From assembly GCA_905221605.1 (NCBI GenBank), contig CAJNDS010001779.1:952646-1016645 (forward strand): a stretch of DNA of 64,000 nt. Direction: 5' to 3'. The stretch is from Symbiodinium natans. Lineage: Eukaryota > Sar > Dinophyceae > Suessiales > Symbiodiniaceae. Shown here piece after piece: positions 57,601 through 64,000 of the stretch. The translations under genes and the position numbers were made by a program. The notes beneath the pieces were generated by a model that was not told the origin of the DNA, made no database searches, and saw only the letters and a program-made list of their open reading frames with translations. The number at the start of each line of letters is the position of its first letter. The first letter of the stretch is position 1.

Positions 57601-59879
57601 CAACCCCCGAAAACCCAAACCCTAAACCCTAAACCCCAAAACCCTGAAACCCTAAAACCCTAGCCCTAAACCCCAAACCCTTTACACAACAAACCCTTCA
57701 CAACCCCAATCCCAAAGCCCCCCCCCCCCCCCCTACCCTGAGCCCAAGCCTTGAACCCTAAACCCTAAAACCCTAAAACCCCAAACCCCAAACCCTAAAC
57801 CCTAAACCCTAAACCCTAAACCCTAAACCCTAAACCCTAAACCCTAAACCCTGTAGAAAAAAACAAGCAGAGTCCAGGCCTCGGGGTCCGCCAAGGAGCC
57901 GACGGAGGCGGCCACGGAGATGGCTGCCTACAGCGGCTTAGGGGAGAAAAACGTGTGGAGGGTTTGAGGGTTTGGGTAGTTTAGGGTTTAGGGTTTAGGG
58001 TTTCGGGTTTAGGGTTTAGGGTTTAGAGCTTAGGGTTTAGGGCTTAGGGTTTAGGGTTTAGGGTTTAGGGTTGAGGGCTTCAGGTTAAGGGCTTAGGGTT
58101 GAAAGGGAGAATAAAGGGGTCTCATGTTCCACGGCCTCACATGTCGCGTTCAGTCCAGTCAGGCCGCGTATGCAAGACAGGGTGGCATAGGACCATACGG
58201 AACCTTGTTGCGAATTCCTAAATTCTAAACCCTAAACCTCAAACCCTAAACCCTAAACCCCAAACCCTAAACCCAACACTCTACAGTAAATGCCATGGGG
58301 TCTTGTGGGCGATGTGGTCGGAGAGCCGGAGCATGTAGTACTGGCGGACAGGCAAATAACGCGCATGCTAGCATTCAAGTGCATGCCTTTTTCGCTCCTG
58401 ATTCCCCAATGCCTAAACACCAAATCCCCACACCAAAGCAATCTCCAAAGATCTTGTTCTAAACCCTAAAGGCCCTAACGGCCCTAACGGCCCTAATGGC
58501 GATAGGTACATACGGTTTAGGGTTTACGGCTTAAAGTGCAGGACTCGATCTATAATCTGCGGATCTCAATCACAACATCGTCCTTAGAGCTTGAGGTTTA
58601 TTCGGATACGAAACAATGGCTGGTGTTGCCACGTGTCATCATTCTTAGTGAGGACATTGAATGTTGTCGATATCATTGTTCTGCTTGTCCCTTAGGTGCT
58701 GAGTTCATAAGCCCCCAAAAAAAGTGTACACTTTCAGTTCTCTAGGGATTGTGGTATCCCAAAAAGTGTAAAGTGTGCTACTAAGGTCATAAGGATTGTA
58801 GGCAAAAACCCAAAGAGCCCAATATCCCTTAATTAGGGAATATCGCTTAATTTATATAAGGATCCTTAATATGATTTAAGGTATATTGCTTAATTAAGGG
58901 GTATTGGGCTCTTTGGAACCTCTTCAGCCCCGATCCGGGAGCCTGCGTCGAATTGGGATCGAAGATGTTGACTACTTGCAGGCCATTGCTTAGCACGGCG
59001 TACCTTGGCGAAGCTTTGGCCGCGGCACCTACTTGGAGGATTACGGTTTCTTTTTTAGGGGTTTAGGATTACAAGCGCCCCAAAATAAGGTTGTAACCAG
59101 AGTTACCCTACTTACAACCCTACATATAAGTAACCAGGGGGTTTGCAGACTTAGCTCTAAGAAGCCAGAAGCCCAAGGAACACCCGAAACAATCCCTGCT
59201 ACACGTCGAGGGCTTCCCAGACTCTTGGCAGGATCAAGAGAGTAAAAGTGCCCGCAAGGGCTTGTATCAAAGTAAAGCCGGCTTCAAGTTTGCAGGCGCT
59301 TCCTTCTGGATCCTCCCCGGAGTCCCTCAACCCTAAACCCTAAACCCTAAACCCTAAACCCCCAAAGCCTAAACCCTAAACCCTCCTCCGCATCGGCCTC
59401 AGATTCTCAGAAACTGGACTTGTCTCAGCAATCTCGCTGCTCCACCAGGTTCTTGACGACGTTAGGCTGTGTTTAGGGTTTAGGGTTTAGGGTTCAGGGT
59501 TCAGGGTTCAGGGTTCAGGGTTTCTAGGTTGTTTACTTGCTTGCGTGCCACACCTCCGGAGCCTTCTCCTTCGCCAAGATGAGAGTCCCTTGCTGGCCTT
59601 TGGCTGCCCTAAACCCTAAACCCTAAACCCTAAACCCTAAACCCGAAACCCTAAACCCTAGGCCCTAAAGCTGCCCAAGCCCGCATTAAACCCTAAAAGC
59701 CCTCAACCTCGCAGTCCATGCGTCGCACCAGTAGTGGTGGGGTTAAACCCTAAACCCTTAAGACGGCCCTCAACCCTAAACCCTAAACCCTAAACCCTAA
59801 ACCCTAAACCCTAAGGCCCCGTCTGATACTCGCGCGGATCGCCCCGGGGCTTCTGCTGCAAGGGCAGAGGATCCGCCTC
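48556..59879 (-). CDS. M16 (insulysin-like) zinc metalloprotease, at least 12 exons, partial
   Basis: Family members cleave peptides with a zinc held by an inverted HxxEH motif. Exons, right to left: 59824-59879, 58943-59003, 57880-57927, 57266-57298, 55853-55887, 54632-54692, 53483-53518, 52713-52790, 52016-52060, 51611-51649, 50192-50254, 48556-48611. All eleven joins keep phase. The chain reads PREYQYAVLSNGLQVV, VGSLADPE, GLAHLTEH, MFLGSEKFPEQ, FDAWLAERGGFSNAYTAE, TVYYVSLNEK, ADVFHAPLF, EVSAVNSEHQKN, WRIFSLINHH, HRFHTGNLETLHG, EIEAFFAANYC, colinear with insulysin. HLTEH supplies two His ligands and the catalytic Glu; the Glu of SEH is 77 residues after the second His, the spacing of human IDE (H112 to E189). 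Active-site residues are intact. Donors: GA 4, GC 5, GT 2. Downstream exons below 48.5 kb and the N-terminus above 59.9 kb are unresolved. Confidence 0.9.
49010..49262. repeat. Degenerate satellite with CCATGAACCACAGGGGGG units
   Basis: Repeated motifs (AACCCACCATGAACCACAG plus a G run) at about 49012, 49079, 49150, 49215, 49229, again at 49550-49600, and inverted at 18390-18620. Units bracket the RT fragment on both sides. Confidence 0.6.
49263..49509 (-). pseudogene. Reverse-transcriptase fragment (retroelement remnant)
   Basis: The minus frame is open from an AG at 49510 to 49263 and contains RRFAVVQGSGPDQKTRPIDD followed by ES.INSAYTATMKLDLQ. This matches the fGv.Q....R.IDd...s.vN pattern at the N-terminal end of retroelement polymerases. 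No catalytic YxDD box, integrase or LTR is present nearby, so it is a fragment or a single recruited exon. It lies in the intron between M16 exons 50192-50254 and 48556-48611. Confidence 0.6.
50192..50254 (-). CDS. M16 exon: RSPVHRFHTGNLETLHGTSK
   Basis: Equivalent to HPfskF.tGN..TL. Acceptor TGTGCTGCAAG|G; proposed donor AAG|GCTTCC (GC type). Confidence 0.85.
50461..50600. mobile_element. Palindromic MITE with 24-bp inverted ends
   Basis: TATATGAAGCAGG(G)TTTATATTTCT at the left and its reverse complement at the right, with an (AT)n core. Single copy in the window. Confidence 0.8.
51611..51649 (-). CDS. M16 exon: EWRIFSLINHHAD (39 bp)
   Basis: Equivalent to aWRlfql of insulysin. Acceptor GGCGCGAG|G; donor GAC|GAGCCT (GA type). 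It joins to ERSPVHRF with exactly the insulysin spacing. Confidence 0.85.
52016..52060 (-). CDS. M16 exon: VSAVNSEHQKNRNSQ (third zinc ligand)
   Basis: The Glu of SEH is the third zinc ligand. Acceptor TCTGCAGAG|G; donor CAG|GACCGC (GA type). Confidence 0.9.
52713..52790 (-). CDS. M16 exon: CLERYADVFHAPLFKPSWVW
   Basis: It starts AFED and ends NE; the aLd.fa.fF..PLf motif. Acceptor GCGCGCGAG|G; donor GAG|GTGCCC (GT). The next exon supplies V of EV.AV.SEH. Confidence 0.9.
52841..52930. mobile_element. Family A element, short copy
   Basis: Ends TACTTGGAGGCTCATGGGTAC and AATGAACCTCCAAGC. It lies in the M16 intron next to exon 52713-52790. Confidence 0.8.
53483..53518 (-). CDS. M16 exon: EQTVYYVSLNEK (36 bp)
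   Basis: It completes NAYTAE|EQTVYY with insulysin-like spacing. Acceptor CTCGCGAG|G; donor AAG|GTAGGT (GT). Confidence 0.85.
53567..53776. mobile_element. Family A element with internal duplication
   Basis: Ends CACTTGGAGGTTCATGGTAC and GTACCATGAACCTCCAAGTA; the 60-bp core (GAACCAAGTATAAC..GGGCTTATAAGTG) is present twice. It lies in the M16 intron. Confidence 0.85.
54632..54692 (-). CDS. M16 exon: SGFDAWLAERGGFSNAYTAE
   Basis: The GG.sNAyT signature. Acceptor CAGCGGAG|G; donor GAG|GAGACC (GA type). Confidence 0.9.
54716..54974. repeat. TTTAGGG array with TGTAGGG block
   Basis: About 35 units; four consecutive TGTAGGG units at 54804-54831. It directly precedes M16 exon 54632-54692 on the coding strand. 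Confidence 0.97.
55241..55376. mobile_element. MITE-like family G copy
   Basis: CATGCTTAAGAACCCCCAA and its inverse TTGGGGGTTTCTTAAGC, with an extra inner CTTAAGCAAACAGTAG end. Confidence 0.68.
55853..55887 (-). CDS. M16 exon: AMFLGSEKFPEQ (35 bp)
   Basis: It follows EH directly as in EHMLFLGS.KYP. Acceptor AAGCTGAG|G; donor CA|GCAGCC (GC type). Confidence 0.88.
56690..57245. repeat. GCCCTAAA / GCCCCTAAA minisatellite with higher-order units
   Basis: AGCCCTAA-type octamers to decamers organised in longer repeats of about 115 bp (56700-56815, 56815-56930). It fills the intron between M16 exons 4 and 5. Confidence 0.92.
57266..57298 (-). CDS. M16 active-site micro-exon: GFDGLAHLTEH
   Basis: Thirty-three bp carrying the complete HxxEH zinc site (H-L-T-E-H). 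Acceptor CTGACCGCAG|G; donor CAT|GCCGCT (GC type). The spacing DPE-GFD-GLAH equals insulysin DPP-NIA-GLSH. Confidence 0.88.
57880..57927 (-). CDS. M16 exon: AAISVAASVGSLADPE
   Basis: The AAl.V..GSl.DP strand. Acceptor CCGCTGTAG|G; donor GAG|GCCTGG (GC type). Confidence 0.85.
58699..58786. repeat. Two-copy dispersed repeat, copy 1
   Basis: GCTGAGTTCATAAGCC...GTGTACACTTTCAGTTCT...TATCCCAA...GTGTGCT, shared with 60922-61006. Confidence 0.75.
58810..58916. mobile_element. Palindromic MITE, CCAAAGAGCCCAATA termini
   Basis: A 107-bp element with 24-bp inverted ends (CCAAAGAGCCCAATA(T/C)CCCTTAATTA). AAC trinucleotides directly flank both sides, a possible 3-bp duplication. Confidence 0.82.
58943..59003 (-). 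CDS. M16 exon: YAVLSNGLQVVNIFDPNSTQ
   Basis: The L.NGl.v.l..dp motif. Acceptor TTCGCCAAG|G; donor CAG|GCTCCC (GC type). Confidence 0.85.
59824..59879 (-). CDS. M16 exon: LPLQQKPRGDPREYQ
   Basis: It matches the k.p.D.ReYr stretch before the first strand. Acceptor CAGTTCCCAG|G; donor CA|GACGGG (GA type). The split Gln codon is completed by the next exon. Confidence 0.75.
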
Positions 59880-59934
59880 CTGGGAACTGGGAGGTGGCCC
59901 ACACATAGACTCTCCGAGAAATATCCCTGGCTTG

Positions 59935-59994
59935 GGGTTGAGGGTTGAGGGTTTAGGGTTGAGGGCTTGGGGTTGAGGGTTGAGGGTTGAGGGC

Positions 59995-60033
<39 letters not shown>

Positions 60034-60070
60034 GGCTGAGGGTTGAGGGTTTGGGGTTTGGGGTTTAGGG
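59935..60070. repeat. (GGGTTGA)n array
   Basis: About 16 GGGTTGA heptamers, a T-to-G variant of the telomere unit. Confidence 0.93.
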
Positions 60071-60290
60071 TCTAGGGTGGTTCAGTTTCAGGGACAAATA
60101 CGTATTCCGCACGAGGTCGTCACGAGGGCCACCCTAACACTTGCTTGAAGCTCGCAGTATGGCAAAGCCAGCACAGCTCATTTAGGGTTTAGGGTTTAGG
60201 GTTTAGGGTTTAGGGTTTAGGGTTTAGGGTTTAGGGTTTAGGGTTTAGGGTCTAGGGTTTAGGGTTTAGGGTTAGGGATAATCTGGCCCT

Positions 60291-60341
60291 CTAGCACAGC
60301 GGGCACTGCACGCCGTCCTCCACACGAACAGCCCGCTTGGC
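60291..60341 (-). CDS. Candidate terminal exon (AKRAVRVEDGVQCPLC stop)
   Basis: Acceptor TCCCTGAG|G, sixteen codons, TAG at 60291-60293. The CPLC ending could be half of a zinc-binding motif. It would end a minus gene upstream of the protease. Confidence 0.33.
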   Translation of the reverse strand, partial: AKRAVRVEDGVQCPLC

Positions 60342-60921
60342 CTCAGGGACGCGCCGCACTCCACTGCTCAGCCATGCCAAGTACCAAAGGCATCAAGGGT
60401 GGGAGGGGGTTCCCTAAACCCTAAACCCTAAACCCTAAACCCTAGACCCTAAACCCTAAACCCTAAACCCTAAACCTTATAAACCCTAAACCCTAAACCC
60501 TGTGCAAAAGGAGGTCGGGGTTGGTTCCCTCGTGCTGTAAGAACATGTGCTTCACTCACCCAAACAAGCTTGTAGGCTTGACATCAAGCCCTATCTACGG
60601 AGGCTCAAACTAGCCAGAAGGAAGACGCTGCTCCAGCTCATACGGTATGTAGGCGCATGAAAAGATAATCAGAAAGAGCAAGAATCAAACTATCAACCGC
60701 GTGAACAGATGGGCCGGACACAGTTGTGGGTTCTCAAAGTAAGATGCTCTGAGCTTGGGTGACGGGAGGATATCTCGATTGTTAGCCTTACTGGTGTTCA
60801 ACCAATAGAAAACCTACCGGACCCTACAGAAGAAACCCTTAAAGCCTTACGCTCCCCACCTCACTCCCCCTTATAAGCGTCAGTCAGTAGACTTTTGGCT
60901 CATTGAGCTTTTAGGCTTAGT

Positions 60922-61006
60922 TGCTGAGGTCATAGGCCTCCCAAAAGTGTACACTTTCAGTTCTGTGGGTGATTATACTATCCCAATAAGTGTAACGTGT
61001 GCTCAC
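60922..61006. repeat. Two-copy dispersed repeat, copy 2
   Basis: Same order of motifs as 58699-58786, about 75-80 percent similar by eye. Confidence 0.75.
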
Positions 61007-61384
61007 ACAGCCACCAAGTAGGCAGTGTAGCGGAAAGGTTTGCTCCTGTGACCCTAGACCACGACCTGTCGCCGAAGCCCTAACAGAATGCCAAACCCTT
61101 GACCCTCAACTCTAAACCCTAAACGCTAAACCCCAAAACCTAAACCCTAAACTCAAGGCTTCGGGGGGTGCCCAAATCCCTGACAACCTTTAGGGTTTAG
61201 GGTTTAGGGGTTAGGGGTTAGGGTTTAGGGGCTAGGGTTCTAGGGCCTCGCATGAACTTTGCAGGAAAGACCCTGAAAACAATGGAGGTCAGGCCAAAGC
61301 CCTAAAAGGTATGTCCACAATCGGGCCATGGCGGCTGGTGGCATTTCACGAAGCTTTTCCTAACTTTCACAGCTTTGGCGCCAT

Positions 61385-61795
61385 ATTGCCCTAAACCCTA
61401 AGAACCTAGGACCCTAAGACCCCAAGACCCTAAGACCCTAAAACCCTAAGACCCTAAAACCCCAAAACCCTGAAACCCTAAAACCCTAAGACCCTAAAAC
61501 CCTAAAACCCTAAGACCCTAAGACCCTAAGACCCTAAAACCCTAAAACCCTAAAATCCTAAAATCCTAAAACCCTAAAACCCTAAAACCCTAAAACCCTC
61601 AAACCCTAAACCCCTAAAACCCTAAAACCCTAAAACCCTAAAACCCTAAAACCCTAAAACCCTAAAACCCTAAAACCCTAAGACCCTAAAACCCTAAAAC
61701 CCTCACCCTAAACCCCTAAAACCCTAAAACGCTGAAATCCTAACACCCTAAACCCTAAAACTCTAAAACCCTAAACCCTAAACCCTAAACCCTAA
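61385..61795. repeat. Octamer array (CCCTAAAA)n with CCCTAAGA variants
   Basis: About 48 units. The second octamer array of this type. Confidence 0.95.
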
Positions 61796-62061
61796 AGCCT
61801 GGAATCCCTGGTTTGGGTGCCCCCGCGGTGTCCGTGAGCAGAGACTGACTCGGCCTTTGCTTTGGGTTTAAGGGCTTATGGGGGTTTAGGGTTTAGGGAA
61901 AGTTTGGGGTTTGGGGTTTAAGGTTTGGGGTTTAGGGTTTAGGGCTTGGGGTTTAGGGTTTAGGGCTTGGGGTTCAGGGTTTCGGGGTTAACTACGGGGT
62001 TTATGGCTTAGGGCTTGGGGTTTAGGGGTTTAGGGGTTTAGGAGTTGAGGGGTTAAGGCGA

Positions 62062-62111
62062 GATCTTCGAACTCAGCGCCCGGCGCGTCATTGAAGATGA
62101 GGGCACGGTCT
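62062..62111 (-). CDS. Unassigned exon-like segment (DRALIFNDAPGAEFEDLA)
   Basis: Acceptor CTTTCGTGCAG; open minus frame to the array. Confidence 0.36.
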
Positions 62112-62254
62112 CTGCACGAAAGTATACCCTAAACCCTAAACCCTAAACACTAAACCCTAAGCCCTAAACCCTAAACCCGAAACCCTAAACCCTAAACCCT
62201 AAACCTCCATGCTTCCCTAAACCCTAAACCCTAAACCGATTTCCGCCCACGCAC

Positions 62255-62305
62255 CTGAAGTGCACGTGGTGCACCCTGGGTGGCGATCTTCCATCAGGGT
62301 CATAG
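62255..62305 (-). CDS. Unassigned exon-like segment (MTLMEDRHPGCTTCTS)
   Basis: Acceptor ACGTTCGAAG, donor CAG|GTGCGT on the minus strand. Confidence 0.36.
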
Positions 62306-62919
62306 CTTCGAACGTGCGATTGTTGCGCAGGGTTTAGGGTTTAGGGTTTAGGGTTTAGGGTTTAGGGTTTAGGGTTTAGGGTTTAGGGTTTAGGGTTTAG
62401 GGTTTAGGGTTTGCCTTTGAAGCTCTGCATGCAAGGTCAAGGCTGCCACTTGGGCATCGTGGTGGCTCCTCGTAAACCATTCCTAAACCCTAAACCCTAA
62501 ACCCGTGCGGATCAGGGTTTAGGGTTCAGGGTGGGGTAAGTATGGCTGCAACGATCAGGGTTCAGGGTACCTATAACCCTACGTGTAAGTACCCATGGAC
62601 CTCCAAGTAGCTACTTGTGAGCAAGCCGCTGCATCAAAAACCCACGTCTGGGCTTAGGGTGAGACATGGGGCAAGCTCAGAAAATGTGCCCATCTTAGGG
62701 CTTAGGGTTTAGTGCTTCGGGTTTAGGGTTTAGGGCTTGGGGTTTGGGGTTTGGGGTTTGGGGTTTGGGGTTTAGGGTTCAGGGTTTGGGGTTTGGGGTT
62801 TAGGGTTTAGGGTTTAGTTCTTGGGGTTTAGGGTTTGGGGTTTGGGGTTTAGGGTTTAGGGTTTGGGGTTTAGGGTTTAGGGTGTAGGGTTTAGGGTTTG
62901 GGGTTTAGGGTTTCGGCAG

Positions 62920-62997
62920 CCTGGGCCTCCCGACGCGTCTTTGGATTGCAGCGGCACCGCCAGCGATGCAATCGGGATGGGAGAAGCCTGCAGCTCC
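62920..62997 (-). CDS. Unassigned exon-like segment (ASPIPIASLAVPLQSKDASG)
   Basis: Acceptor GGAGCTGCAG|G; open to the array, 3' boundary not set. Confidence 0.36.
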
Positions 62998-64000
62998 AGG
63001 GGTTTCTGATTGAGTTCAGGGTTTAGGGTTTAGGGTTTAGGGCTTAGGGCTTAGGGCTCAGGGCTTAGGGCTTAGGGCTTGGGGCTTAGGGCTTAGGGCT
63101 CAGTGAAAGTCCCTTCACTGACCGTTGAGACGTACGTAGGGCCCAGGCGGGTTTCGCCTAGATCCTGGACTGCACTAACCCCTGCTTTATTCTAATTTGT
63201 TCCGCCGGCTAAGTGTTTAGGGTTTAGGGTTTAGGGTTCAGGGTTCAGGGTTCAGGGTTCATAGTTTGGGAGTATTGATGCCTCAGACTCTTTTGTGAGC
63301 GCGCACCGACCAATTTCAGGCACGCACCTCCCCTTCCCAGATCCACGTTTGCCAAAAAAAACAGCTAGATATCATGATAGGGTTTAGGGTTTCGGGTTTA
63401 GGGTTTCGGGTTTAGGGTTTAGGGTTTAGGGTTTAGGGTTTAGGGTTTAGGGTTTAGGGTTTAGGGTTTAGGGTTTAGGGAAAGTACCTGTCCACAAAAT
63501 AGCCGTAACATAGACTTCCTGTTTTAGCAAAAGGACTCGCCCTGAACCCTAAACCCTAAGCGCTAAACCCTTTCTTGCAAGGTCCATCCCTTAAACGGGC
63601 CTTTCGAAAATGCCCACATATAAGCCAACATCGCAAGGAGGCAGCGCACCCAAGAATAGCGGTTTAGGGTTTGGGGTTTGGGGTTTGGGGTTGGGGTTTG
63701 GGGTTTAGGGTTTGGGGTTTGGGGTTTGGGGTTTGGGGTTTGGGGTTTGGGGTTTAGGTTTAGGGTTTGGGGGGGGGGGGGGGGGGGGGCGTACCTGAAG
63801 CAACACAGACAGCCCTTCGGCCGAAATTGATATGACGCGAACCAACCCTCAAGCCTCTGGCCCTAAACCTTAAACCGTAAACCCAAAACCCATAAACCCC
63901 TAAACCCATAAACCCATAAAGCCATAAAGCCATACGCCCATAAACCCACAAGCCCCAAACCCTAGGATCCATTTCAAGGCTCTCTACGACAGCCCGAAGC

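Overview
What it is. The window is nuclear DNA of a eukaryote with an Arabidopsis-type telomere repeat (TTTAGGG). It is crowded with interstitial telomere-like arrays in both orientations, from one edge to the other. The long open frames are almost all low-complexity translations of repeats. The real coding sequence lies in the short unique islands between arrays, as exons of about 28-290 bp, and every exon I can confirm is on the minus strand. Three genes can be joined exon by exon from protein-family homology plus reading-frame phase. In those joins, 18 of 24 introns start with GA or GC rather than GT, all end in AG, and 22 of 24 following exons begin with G. These splice rules, one-way gene order and TTTAGGG telomeres together point to a dinoflagellate (inference; species unknown).

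Layout. (1) About 0.5-8.4 kb, minus: a class III nucleotide cyclase. It has a guanylate-type KIET motif and the transition-state Asn/Arg pair, but both metal-binding Asp positions read differently. (2) About 9-23 kb, minus: many exon-like islands with good splice signals and no family I can name; a kinase-like patch lies near 13.9-14.4 kb. (3) 23.3-26.0 kb, minus: the C-terminal six exons of a class I SAM methyltransferase. (4) About 26.2-48 kb: further unassigned exon-like islands, one short histone-H2B-like motif (about 35.0 kb), a candidate signal-peptide start (41.9 kb), a 2 kb GT/GC-rich microsatellite block (37.2-39.2 kb), and octamer or nonamer arrays. (5) 48.6-59.9 kb, minus: an M16 (insulysin-like) zinc metalloprotease in at least 12 exons, with a reverse-transcriptase fragment inside its last resolved intron. 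(6) 60-64 kb: arrays and unassigned islands upstream of the protease.

How it fits together. All 24 homology-supported introns contain at least one telomere-like run. The introns also hold at least ten families of short palindromic (MITE-like) elements, several with target-site duplications, and some copies are split by a telomere-like array. At 46.5-46.7 kb an array sits between perfect 25-bp direct repeats, the footprint expected if telomere-like DNA is inserted at breaks and so creates or enlarges introns. The main proposal is therefore telomere-repeat-bearing introns, accompanied by introner-like MITEs, in a genome that tolerates GA and GC donors.

Limits. No search or alignment was run. 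Short open frames are frequent here: several attractive islands turned out to lie inside protease introns once homology fixed the joins. Islands without homology are therefore given low confidence, and their ends and strand are provisional.
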